This document shows positions 8,312 to 16,165 of a DNA stretch of 64,000 bases, piece after piece; the first letter of the stretch is position 1, and each line of letters opens with the position of its first letter. The stretch lies in NCBI RefSeq assembly GCF_025574485.1, contig NZ_JAOBPO010000002.1:312501-376500 (forward strand), given 5' to 3'. The notes under the pieces are model-generated. The model saw nothing but the letters and a program-made list of their open reading frames with translations. It made no database searches and was not told the origin of the DNA. The position numbers and the translations under genes were made by a program. This DNA is from Kordiimonas aquimaris (GTDB taxonomy: Bacteria > Pseudomonadota > Alphaproteobacteria > Sphingomonadales > Kordiimonadaceae).

Positions 8312-8544
8312 AGAAGCCTGATACCACGGCAATAGAGCCCAAGCCGGATAGCGCTGTAAACTGGCATGATGTACTGGCAGCAGGTGCAATGCTTGGCTGG
8401 ACACCGCGCCAAATATACCGGGCAACACTGCCTGAATTGTTGTTTTCTATTACAGGGTACAGGCAAGCGCGTGGCCTAGGTTCGCCTGAACAGGGCATGA
8501 CCCGACGTCGCCTCAAAGAATTACATGAAAGGTACAGCACATGA
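8305..8544 (+). CDS. Frameshifted C-terminal extension of the tail assembly chaperone
   Basis: This -1 frame codes for 79 residues with the motif WHDVLAAGAMLGWTPRQIYR, TLPELLFSITGY and the end RRRLKELHERYST. It corresponds to the small GTA chaperone-like gene (gp10.1-like, phage TAC family) that normally follows gp10. Between the upstream in-frame stop at 8278-8280 and ATG 8389 there is no ATG, GTG or TTG, and ATG 8389 falls inside the conserved motif. The natural reading is therefore the fused product (about 193 residues in total) made by frameshifting. A rare ATA start at 8308 is the main alternative. The stop overlaps the next ATG at 8541. Confidence 0.75.
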   Translation, partial: AIKKPDTTAIEPKPDSAVNWHDVLAAGAMLGWTPRQIYRATLPELLFSITGYRQARGLGSPEQGMTRRRLKELHERYST

Positions 8545-9440
8545 TTGCTGGAATTGGAACTGCGGCGCCAGATAGTGATGCGATGCAGAAAATGCTCGCG
8601 GGTTTGGCGGAGCCTTTAACAAGCGCAAGCGCGGCGCTTGCAAACGTTGCCGAGAAGCTTGCAGCAGTGATGGGCGGAACAGGAGGTGCTGGCAAAACTG
8701 GCCCGCGCGTGTTTGTGCCGTCTGTTCCGGAGCCAGCTGTATCTGATAACTTTGCGGGCTTTCTGGAAGATACATTTGCTGGCAGCAGTTTGTTTGAGGT
8801 ATCGCCGCCAAAGAAGTCTGGTTCTGAGGCCGATAACGCGAACGCTGCAGAAAAAATAAAAGCATTGTCTACGGAAACAGCTGATAATCAGGCGGCAAAA
8901 GATGAAGAGCAGATATTAAGTGACAAGAAAGTTTGGGCGTCAAAACTTGCTAACGCAATTGCTGGCTCCAAGAAGCTTGCCAAGGTCAAAAAGGCATACG
9001 CGGTTAGTGCCGCAATTGTTAATACGGCCAAGGGCGTTACCGAGACTTTTAGCAGGCTTGGCTTTCCCGCGGCCATACCGTTTGCCGCTGCTTTGGCGGC
9101 CCAGGGCGCTCAGCAAATTGCAACCATCAGAGGGCAGGCACATAACGGCCTGAACCGCGTGCCATCTACAGGCACATATCTGCTTGAACGCGGTGAACGC
9201 GTGGTGGGCAAGCGGCTTAATCAGGATTTGTCCGGTTTTCTTGCGGGCATGTCAGGTGAGGGCGGAAGCGTTAGCAACAACCTCGATCGTTCCATCAGTA
9301 AAAGTAGCACTTTCAACCCGACCATCAATATGACTATTGGTAGCAACGCCAGCCCTGATGCAGTGTTTGCCAACCGTGGTGCGCTTGAAGGCATGATCCG
9401 TGAAATTTACGCAGATTATGCACAGGAAGCCCCTTTCTAA
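8541..9440 (+). CDS. Short tail tape measure protein
   Basis: 299 residues, Ala/Lys-rich and mostly helical. A hydrophobic segment around GFPAAIPFAAALAAQGAQQI is followed by AHNGLNRVPSTGTYLLERGE, a motif common near the end of tape measure proteins. The C-terminus (IREIYADYAQEA) is a short helix. In this family the number of helical residues sets tail length, so a short tail similar to a GTA particle is expected. It starts with a four-base overlap on the frameshifted chaperone frame, which couples their translation. Confidence 0.75.
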   Translation: MIAGIGTAAPDSDAMQKMLAGLAEPLTSASAALANVAEKLAAVMGGTGGAGKTGPRVFVPSVPEPAVSDNFAGFLEDTFAGSSLFEVSPPKKSGSEADNANAAEKIKALSTETADNQAAKDEEQILSDKKVWASKLANAIAGSKKLAKVKKAYAVSAAIVNTAKGVTETFSRLGFPAAIPFAAALAAQGAQQIATIRGQAHNGLNRVPSTGTYLLERGERVVGKRLNQDLSGFLAGMSGEGGSVSNNLDRSISKSSTFNPTINMTIGSNASPDAVFANRGALEGMIREIYADYAQEAPF

Positions 9441-9492
9441 ACATAAACATGCCTCTCATTTAATTCAGTATTTCAAGTTCTAGGAAACCTGT

Positions 9493-9993
9493 ATGCCAAG
9501 CCCTCAGTTTGACAGCTTGCCAGCGATGCCTGCTGCGCCGGCACCAGCCGCTATTCGTGTACGGTCTCGCCAGCGTACCCGCGCCAGCCAATCAGAAAGC
9601 GGCCATATATTTACCCGCAGTTACGGCGGCCAGGTTTACGAAGTGACATTGTCGTATAACCCAATGACACGCACGCAGGCAGCGCCTTTGATTGCTTTTT
9701 TGCAATCGCGCAAAGGCCGGGACAGCAAATTCAAAGTAGATATTTCAGGCTTGGCAGAAGCGCCGGGATTGCATGTTGGCAGCTTCGCGAACTTCAGTGA
9801 CAGCACCAAGCTTTACCTGATCACAGGTACAAGTCCGGTTGAGGTAACCCCTTCGCGCAGCAACACAGCAAACCCCTTTACTGACACTGTCTTCATGTAC
9901 GCTTCGCTTGTCGGTGATGTGCAGGAGGTTTCGCTTGGTCGTGGCGGGCTTATCAGGCTTGAGGTCGATCTAGTTGAAAGGTTGCCGCTATGA
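9493..9993 (+). CDS. Distal tail / minor tail protein
   Basis: 166 residues. The middle has FTRSYGGQVYEVTLSYNPMT and LIAFLQSRKGRDSKFKVDIS, the pattern of small phage tail proteins that follow the tape measure, and the end is a strand GLIRLEVDLVERL. It occupies the position of the distal tail protein, between the tape measure and the hub proteins. No peptidase motif is present. The four-base overlap with the following gene supports joint assembly. The family is recognised only loosely. Confidence 0.55.
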   Translation: MPSPQFDSLPAMPAAPAPAAIRVRSRQRTRASQSESGHIFTRSYGGQVYEVTLSYNPMTRTQAAPLIAFLQSRKGRDSKFKVDISGLAEAPGLHVGSFANFSDSTKLYLITGTSPVEVTPSRSNTANPFTDTVFMYASLVGDVQEVSLGRGGLIRLEVDLVERLPL

Positions 9994-10538
9994 TGACTGT
10001 ATCTTCTGTTTTTGCTGATGCACTCACGGGCGATCAGCTTCAATACGCGTGGTTATTGAAAATTGGCAGTGACCTGCATTTTACTAACCATGTTGCCGAT
10101 GTTGTATGGGCAGGTAACACATATCGCAGTGAAGGCGATGTGCTGCGTTTTCCTGCCATTGCCCGTGAGCGCACCATTAAACTGCAAAGCTATGTCGTTG
10201 AATTTTCTGGTGTGGATGGTGCTGTGTCATTGGCACTGCGTGATCATGACCGGACGGGCGAAGTGTGTGAGGTTTTCCTGATGTTGTTTGACGGCACAGG
10301 AGGGCAACTTGGTGATCCGGTCAGTCTTTACAAAGGAGCGTTCGACAGTTGGGTAGAGCGTGAAACACCAACCACATCAACTGTAACAGTGAAGATTACC
10401 AGCCCGTGGGTCAAGCCTAACCTGACCGCAGGGCGCATTACCAGCAACCACAACCAACAAGACCGCTACACGGGCGACACATTCTTTGAATTTGCACATG
10501 AAGAAAAGAACACCATCGGGTGGGGAGGCGAAGCCTAA
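9990..10538 (+). CDS. Tail hub-associated protein (DUF2163/DUF1833-like)
   Basis: 182 residues. It has an N-terminal beta region with LKIGSDLHFTNHV and VWAGNTYRSEGDVLRFP, then a strand VVEFSGVDGAVSLALRDHD, and ends with DRYTGDTFFEFAH. This layout occurs in phage tail proteins placed between the distal tail protein and the large tip protein. No NlpC/P60 peptidase gene is present next to it, unlike the usual GTA order. Its stop codon overlaps the next start (TAATG). Confidence 0.6.
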   Translation: MMTVSSVFADALTGDQLQYAWLLKIGSDLHFTNHVADVVWAGNTYRSEGDVLRFPAIARERTIKLQSYVVEFSGVDGAVSLALRDHDRTGEVCEVFLMLFDGTGGQLGDPVSLYKGAFDSWVERETPTTSTVTVKITSPWVKPNLTAGRITSNHNQQDRYTGDTFFEFAHEEKNTIGWGGEA

Positions 10539-13500
10539 TGGGATTGCTTTCATTCGTTGGTAAACTGCTTGGTGTCAGTGGCGGCCCGCAGCAAAAAATC
10601 GAGATAAGTAAAACGTCTGCTGCAGAAGGGTTGCCAATCATTTATGGCAAGCGCCGCCTTGAAGCGATTAACGTGTTCAAGCGTGTGTCCAGCAACAATA
10701 TTACGGCTACCAGCGGTACTTATCCGGGTACAAACTTTGTGCTGGCAGGTGCCGGCACTTCGGATAATGACATTGACCGCCCGAACGTATGGCTACACCG
10801 CATAGATGTGTGGGGGCAGGGCGAGATTAACGCTGTTCGCCGTTTCTGGATTGATGGTGATCTGCATACACACAAACGGTTTAACGCGCGGCCATATTTC
10901 CGTGCCATCACCAAATACGGAGCGGACGGACAAACTGCATTTTCAGCATTATCAGCTGTGCCTTCAACATGGAGCGCAGACCACAAAGGCAACGGCGTGG
11001 CTTATAGCTGGTCGCGGTTTCTCAATTCCAAAAACAAACCACAGTTTAACGCAGAACCTGTTCTGCGCGCAGAAATTGAAGGGCTAAAACTTTATGATCC
11101 GCGCCTTGACAACAGTGTTGCAGGTGGCAGCGGCTCTCACAGCTTTGATGACGCGGGCACATGGGCATACGGCAATAACCGTGCGCTTGTTGTTCTCAAT
11201 TACCTGATGTCGCCTTTTGGATTTAATGCACCAAAGGCTGAGCTTGATCTGGAAAGTTTCATTGTTGCGGCTGACCTGTGTGATCAAAGTATGGATATTC
11301 CTGCACCGGCGGTAAACACATCGGGCGTACCTCAGTTTTGCTATAATGCGGAAACTGGCGAGATTGATACAATCGTTGTTAATCAGCGTTACCCTTGTAA
11401 CCGTATCGAACAACTGACAGGCAGCACAACCCAGCAGCAGTTCGTCGCGGACGCCGTTTTGGATCCCAAAGACGGTGTTGTTGATAATTTGAAAGTCTTG
11501 CTTGAAGAATTTGGTTGGTCGCTTTCATGGTCTAATGGGCGGCACAGGCTGGTGATTGAAGATGATGTGGCGGCACCAGCCATGACATTTGATGCAACCT
11601 CTATTTTTGGTGGCTGGAATATTGAGCGCGGCAACCGGTCACAGCGATATAACCGTGTGACCGTCGAGTTTCCAAACGCCAACAAGGATTATGAAAGCGA
11701 TACGGTTTCGTGGCCACCGCTGCGCGGGGAACAACACAATATCTATCTGGTAGAAGATGGTGGGCGCGACCTGCACGCCAACCTAACGCTAAAAACAGTG
11801 ACAGATTTTTACCGTGCTGAGGCTTATGCCGAATTTGCTGTGAAAAAAAGCCGTGTGAATGAACGCATCACCGGCCTTCAGCTTGCCCCCAAGGCGATGC
11901 TGCTTGAGCCCGGCGATGTTATTGCCATCGACTATGCCGAGAAGGGATTTGATCCAGCAGAGAACCTGTATTTCGTTGAGAAGATCAATATTTCATCCAC
12001 GCTTGATGTAACGGTTGACCTGCGCGCATACGACGGGCGCCTGTACGGCGCAACAGTGCGCGTACCAGAGCCGCCAAATATTCGCGAGCGCGGTCTTGAT
12101 CCGTGGGTAGATCCTGATGCAATTACCAACCTACAGGCGCAGGAATACCACACCAGCAAAGCTGACGGATCGGTCATTAGCGGCATTTACCTGACATGGG
12201 ATGCACCGGCATCGGGTGTTGCAGTAGAACGCATTGAAGTGAAATGGCGGGATATTAATGACAGTGAATTACCAAGTGTTGATGATAGCGGTTACCCTGA
12301 TGTTCAGTATGCAGGTAGGGCGGTGTTACCTGCTGAAGCAGTGGCACACAAAATAGAAAATCTCACTGATGATAAACTGTACCGCGTTATTGTAAGCTAT
12401 GTTACGCGCCTTTCTCAGCGATCAATTGAAGCAATACTTGATGTCAATTTGGCTGAGACAACAGTTAGCAAACTCAAGAATATTGAAGAAGGAGCAACGG
12501 ACGGCGCTTCTATAGGCACAAACCTTTTCGATTCTGACGGGTTTCTTGTGGATGCTGGCGACGTGGTAACGGCTGATGGTCAGCTTACAATGGGTCATTT
12601 GTGGGATTTTAAATGGTCAACGCTTGGATGGAGCGGCGTTAACATGGTCACGCAAGGTGTCCCGCAGGGAATTCACGTTACGCCTACTACCAGTGACGGG
12701 CAGCTCATCAGTCCCGATAATCTAAACATTGATGGTGCCTTATACGATAAAGTTGCTGTGCGTATGAAACGTGTCGTTCAGGGCGAAGGTGACTTTTTTG
12801 AGTTTCCTGTCCTGTTGTACGAAACAGAAAGTCATGGTTTTAGTGGCAGCTATAAACGCACCCGCAGTTTGCGGTTTGGTGATGGTAATGCACGTACCTT
12901 TGTCTTTGATATGGCGAACCTGACTGTTGGTGGTGATGACTGGATAAACAGCACAATCAAACGCTTGCGGTTTGATCCATCTGTCACGCTTGGTGATACG
13001 TTTGAGATCGACTGGATTGGTGTTGGGCGTGTTTCTGCCCCTGCACAAGAGGCATTAAGTGCTAATTTGGCCGATGAAATTCAGTTTGCTGATATTGCTG
13101 TTCTGGACACAGATAATCTGGAGGTTTTTGGTAAGGTTGAATTGGCGGATACCAGCTTGAAAATCGGCGATCAGGTATCAGCCGCTTGTGAGGTTCAATC
13201 ACTGGATGATCGGCGCGGGCAACTCGAAATTATCTTTGAACAGGCAGACACAACCGACATTGAAGCCTACACCAGTCAATATAGCCAGGCCAACACAGCA
13301 TCGTACCAGCAAGTTTCCATTGAGGGTTTGATCATTCCACCCGGAACAGAATTGATCAGGTACCGGTTGCTGCGCGAAGCGGGTAAGTTTGGTGCTGTTG
13401 GTGGCAGGCGTCCGTCACTTAATAAAGGACCAGGGTCAATCGATTGGTATGGTGTGCGCAGTGATGTTGAACAAAATGCCAATTATATCACTGGCACCAA

Positions 13501-14023
13501 TCAGTTGAGTGATAATGCAGGTTTGGGTGATACTGCGCAGTGGTATGGCATTACGGGTAGCGGACGCCCCGCTGATAATGCAACACGCAACATGGGCGCG
13601 CTGGCTAATTTGGACGCGGTTGGTGAAAGCCAAATTCTTGATGGATCGGCCAGTGACAGACCAATGGCTGATAAAGGTGCAGATTCTGATTTGCCGATTA
13701 ACGGCGGTGTCAGAATAAGTGAACACATGAGTGTTGTCCGACAGCCGGAAGGACAGCTCATTGTTGGAACAGCACGCATCCGCTTGTCTGGCCCGGAAAG
13801 TATTGAAACACTTAGACTTGAAATACGGCGCGGTACATCAACTGTAATGAATGTGCTGCCAGTAGAAGTTACAGACAATTATTATACTTACACGTTGATG
13901 TATTGGGACCGTGGTAGCAGTGGCTCAACTACATATCATTTGCGTGTATCTACTGTCGGCAATGTCTTGCTGGATATTGACGTAGATTTTGCCGAAATGT
14001 CAGCATTGGTTCTTAAAAAATGA
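10538..14023 (+). CDS. Phage tail tip / host specificity protein (lambda J-like)
   Basis: 1161 residues from ATG 10538, which overlaps the previous stop and has a GGAGG upstream; an earlier start at 10520 is less likely. The N-terminus (SFVGKLLGVSGGPQ, then LPIIYGKRRLEA) is typical of tip attachment proteins of the lambda J type. The next ~450 residues form the hub region, with LEEFGWSLSWSNGRHRLVIE and an APKAMLLEPGDVIAIDY segment. A fibronectin-III-like part follows (ISGIYLTWDAPASGVAVERI). The last third is beta-rich and likely forms the central tip fibre. It would close the tail and contact the host. Confidence 0.8.
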   Translation: MGLLSFVGKLLGVSGGPQQKIEISKTSAAEGLPIIYGKRRLEAINVFKRVSSNNITATSGTYPGTNFVLAGAGTSDNDIDRPNVWLHRIDVWGQGEINAVRRFWIDGDLHTHKRFNARPYFRAITKYGADGQTAFSALSAVPSTWSADHKGNGVAYSWSRFLNSKNKPQFNAEPVLRAEIEGLKLYDPRLDNSVAGGSGSHSFDDAGTWAYGNNRALVVLNYLMSPFGFNAPKAELDLESFIVAADLCDQSMDIPAPAVNTSGVPQFCYNAETGEIDTIVVNQRYPCNRIEQLTGSTTQQQFVADAVLDPKDGVVDNLKVLLEEFGWSLSWSNGRHRLVIEDDVAAPAMTFDATSIFGGWNIERGNRSQRYNRVTVEFPNANKDYESDTVSWPPLRGEQHNIYLVEDGGRDLHANLTLKTVTDFYRAEAYAEFAVKKSRVNERITGLQLAPKAMLLEPGDVIAIDYAEKGFDPAENLYFVEKINISSTLDVTVDLRAYDGRLYGATVRVPEPPNIRERGLDPWVDPDAITNLQAQEYHTSKADGSVISGIYLTWDAPASGVAVERIEVKWRDINDSELPSVDDSGYPDVQYAGRAVLPAEAVAHKIENLTDDKLYRVIVSYVTRLSQRSIEAILDVNLAETTVSKLKNIEEGATDGASIGTNLFDSDGFLVDAGDVVTADGQLTMGHLWDFKWSTLGWSGVNMVTQGVPQGIHVTPTTSDGQLISPDNLNIDGALYDKVAVRMKRVVQGEGDFFEFPVLLYETESHGFSGSYKRTRSLRFGDGNARTFVFDMANLTVGGDDWINSTIKRLRFDPSVTLGDTFEIDWIGVGRVSAPAQEALSANLADEIQFADIAVLDTDNLEVFGKVELADTSLKIGDQVSAACEVQSLDDRRGQLEIIFEQADTTDIEAYTSQYSQANTASYQQVSIEGLIIPPGTELIRYRLLREAGKFGAVGGRRPSLNKGPGSIDWYGVRSDVEQNANYITGTNQLSDNAGLGDTAQWYGITGSGRPADNATRNMGALANLDAVGESQILDGSASDRPMADKGADSDLPINGGVRISEHMSVVRQPEGQLIVGTARIRLSGPESIETLRLEIRRGTSTVMNVLPVEVTDNYYTYTLMYWDRGSSGSTTYHLRVSTVGNVLLDIDVDFAEMSALVLKK

Positions 14024-14403
14024 CAGAAACACTCGATGAATGTAAACGGCGCTCTAAGCGAGAAATTGACCAGGGTGCAGGTACTGTACGTGGCCGCTAT
14101 ATTACGAGTGTGCGTGGTCAATCCGAAACATACCTGATTAAAGAACAGCAAGCGCGCGCGTGGTTAAGTGATACATCACAAGAGATAGAGCTGTTTAAGC
14201 TACCTTGTGCAGAAATTGGTATCACTGGCACAGACATGCTGGATGTATGTACAAAGATCACACAAAAGGCTGACGAATGGGTCGCACTTGCAGCAGCCGT
14301 TGAGGCTGTAAGGCTAGGTACAAAGAAGCAAATCGACGCCGCGACCACTGTTAATGAGATTGAGCAAATAAATAGCTCAGTCATGTGGCCCATCATCTCT
14401 TAG
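14020..14403 (+). CDS. Small tail protein, tail-fibre-assembly-like
   Basis: 127 residues, mostly helical, overlapping the tip gene by four bases. The C-terminal half (AAAVEAVRLGTKKQIDAATT, EIEQI) resembles the helical end of DUF4376-type and tail fibre assembly proteins, which carry a similar A-x-x-R-x-x-x-x-x-I-D-A pattern. It may act as a chaperone or a small tip component. The similarity is short, so the call is tentative. Confidence 0.4.
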   Translation: MTETLDECKRRSKREIDQGAGTVRGRYITSVRGQSETYLIKEQQARAWLSDTSQEIELFKLPCAEIGITGTDMLDVCTKITQKADEWVALAAAVEAVRLGTKKQIDAATTVNEIEQINSSVMWPIIS

Positions 14404-14427
14404 AATTCCCTACCTGAAGGAATAACC

Positions 14428-14853
14428 ATGATTTTCATTTCGAAAGCGTACCGAAAGGTGCGCGGTGCGCTTGTGCGCATTTATACTGTATCAAAGGCGG
14501 CTGTTGGCAAAACCATCAGTCGCTTTTTTTATGCCCTGTTTCATACCCGCCCCGGGTTAAAACGCGGTGCGCTGGTATTGTTATTGTTTGCAGCTGTTGT
14601 TGTGCCGTTCAGTGTTTTTTCTGGCCAAATGCTATATGTTTCCGGCCTTTGGGCATTGATGTTGTTTGCGTTGTTTCTCGGCATGGGTGCAGAGCGCGCG
14701 GCCATTGAATGGTCGCCTGTGTTTGCCTTGCCGCCCATTAGTGCGTTTGCGTTCTGGCGCTGGCATGCACTGGAGAAAAAGCGCTTTCTGGCTGTGCTGA
14801 CCGCACTTGCGGTTGGTGCCGGGTGTACTGCGATTGCAGGTATCATCATATGA
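14428..14853 (+). CDS. Membrane protein of the lysis region
   Basis: 141 residues with an AAGGAA ribosome-binding site. A basic amphipathic N-terminus (AYRKVRGALVRIYTVSKAA) precedes three or four hydrophobic segments, at about residues 47-63, 67-86, 93-108 and 120-140. It opens the lysis cassette and could be a holin-like or accessory membrane protein. A recognisable 3-TM holin lies downstream, so this one may modulate it or do something else. The family is not recognised. Confidence 0.55.
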   Translation: MIFISKAYRKVRGALVRIYTVSKAAVGKTISRFFYALFHTRPGLKRGALVLLLFAAVVVPFSVFSGQMLYVSGLWALMLFALFLGMGAERAAIEWSPVFALPPISAFAFWRWHALEKKRFLAVLTALAVGAGCTAIAGIII

Positions 14854-15077
14854 CAATTGCACAGCACATACAGGCGAGTACAACGCCGATTGAAGGCAGC
14901 AATACCGCCAATGCCGCTTTGTTGAAAGCAACGCTCGCTTTCGATCGCATTGAACGCCACGAGGCACAGTGCAGCAAACGCTGGGGCATCGTGATCAAGC
15001 TGATGCTTTTGGTGCTGACGCAGGTAGGTGGCCTGCTGTTTTTCCTTATATCCGACAAATTGGGGTGGTTGATATGA
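14850..15077 (+). CDS. Small C-terminally anchored membrane protein of the lysis region
   Basis: 75 residues from ATG 14850, which overlaps the previous stop by four bases. The first 50 residues are helical (ANAALLKATLAFDRIERHEAQ), and a single membrane segment lies at about 53-72 (LMLLVLTQVGGLLFFLISD). This resembles small phage proteins with a helix and one C-terminal anchor that accompany holins. The stop overlaps the start of the peptidase gene. The exact role is unknown. Confidence 0.55.
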   Translation: MTIAQHIQASTTPIEGSNTANAALLKATLAFDRIERHEAQCSKRWGIVIKLMLLVLTQVGGLLFFLISDKLGWLI

Positions 15078-15661
15078 CCTATCCGTACAAACTGCATCCA
15101 AAGGCTGAGCTGGCCATTGATCCGCGTATGTCGCTTAGCCAGCATTTTCATTTGCATGAGTTTACACGCAGCCAAACCGCGGAAAAATATGACCTTTATA
15201 ATGTGCCGCGTGAAGAAGCAGAAGTTGCTAACCTGAAGGCGCTCTCAATTAATGTGCTGGAACCTGTGCGTGCCTTGTTTGACCGCTATGTGATCATAAC
15301 ATCCGGCTTTCGGTGTGCGACGCTTAACAGGTTAATTGGCGGTGCCATAACCAGCCAGCATTTGTTTGGTGAGGCGGCGGATATTATTATTCGGGGTGTG
15401 CCTGTATGTGATGCTGCGCTAGCGATTGTAGGTTCGGGCATTGCATTTGACCAACTGATTTATGAAGCACGTTTGCGCGGTGACGCCTGGCAGGAATGGC
15501 TGCATGTATCGCACAGACGGTTGGGCCCAAACAGAGGCGAGGTGTTGACCTGTGTGCAGGACGTGGACGGCAAGCGCACGCTTGCTGGCATTCAGCCGGT
15601 TGTTGACCAAACCCTAAGCACAACGGCGAGAAGTGATGCAGGAGGCGCACATGCTGCGTGA
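15074..15661 (+). CDS. Peptidase M15 family endolysin-like protein
   Basis: 195 residues from ATG 15074, overlapping the previous stop. The pattern LSQHFHLHEFTRSQTA, then VIITSGFRCATLNRLIGGA, then SQHLFGEAADI and a late EWLHVSH carries the conserved metal ligands of M15A D-Ala-D-Ala carboxypeptidase-type domains: the His of SQHLFGEAAD, that Asp, and the His of WLHVSH. Such enzymes cut peptidoglycan cross-links and serve as endolysins in many prophages. No signal peptide is present, so export would need the holin. Confidence 0.85.
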   Translation: MTYPYKLHPKAELAIDPRMSLSQHFHLHEFTRSQTAEKYDLYNVPREEAEVANLKALSINVLEPVRALFDRYVIITSGFRCATLNRLIGGAITSQHLFGEAADIIIRGVPVCDAALAIVGSGIAFDQLIYEARLRGDAWQEWLHVSHRRLGPNRGEVLTCVQDVDGKRTLAGIQPVVDQTLSTTARSDAGGAHAA

Positions 15662-15746
15662 TTGGATCGCTGATTTTGTCGTGACATTGCTTGCGTTTTA
15701 CACGCTGTTTTTGCTGTTTGCAGCCTTTGTTGATTGGAGGCCGTGA
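15651..15746 (+). CDS. 31-residue single-span membrane peptide in lysis cassette
   Basis: ATG 15651 has a GGAGG seven bases upstream, inside the end of the peptidase gene, and the stop at 15744-15746 overlaps the holin start (TGATG). The peptide MLRDWIADFVVTLLAFYTLF continues hydrophobic to residue 26 and ends DWRP, so it is one membrane helix with charged ends. Good translation signals on both sides argue that it is real. It may be a holin partner, antiholin or small regulator; no family is recognised. Confidence 0.55.
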   Translation: MLRDWIADFVVTLLAFYTLFLLFAAFVDWRP

Positions 15747-16162
15747 TGGCTATTCCACTATTGGACACAATTCTTGATGTGATTAAGGCACCCCTGGAGC
15801 GCCTGATACCCGACAAAAACGCCCGCAGCAAATTCAACCATGAACTTGAGATGGAACTGTTGCGTGCGGGGCTGGCACAGCTTGAGGTGAACAAGGTTGA
15901 AGCGCAGCACCCTTCGGTGTTTGTGGCGGGGTGGCGCCCATTTGTGGGGTGGGTGTGCGGCATGGCACTGGCGTGGCATTTCATTGGATTTGATATGGCA
16001 AACTGGCTGCGTTTGGCCTTTGCGCCGGAGATGCCGGCACCGCCTGCGCTCAATGGCACCGAAACATTGGTGACAGTGTTGATGTCCATGCTGGGGCTGG
16101 GTGGCTTGCGCACGGTTGAGAAACTGAAAGGTGTCAGCCGTGATGGTTGGCGCGGGAAGTAA
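15746..16162 (+). CDS. 3-TM holin (GTA holin family)
   Basis: 138 residues. The start MAIPLLDTILDVIKAPLERL is followed by a charged helix (ELEMELLRAGLAQLEVNKVE), then SVFVAGWRPFVGWVCGMALA and two further hydrophobic segments, ending LGLGGLRTVEKLKG. This is the pattern of the GTA-type 3-TM holin family common in alphaproteobacteria. The protein forms holes in the inner membrane to release the endolysin. It is coupled to the tiny ORF upstream. Confidence 0.85.
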   Translation: MAIPLLDTILDVIKAPLERLIPDKNARSKFNHELEMELLRAGLAQLEVNKVEAQHPSVFVAGWRPFVGWVCGMALAWHFIGFDMANWLRLAFAPEMPAPPALNGTETLVTVLMSMLGLGGLRTVEKLKGVSRDGWRGK

Positions 16163-16165
16163 GAT

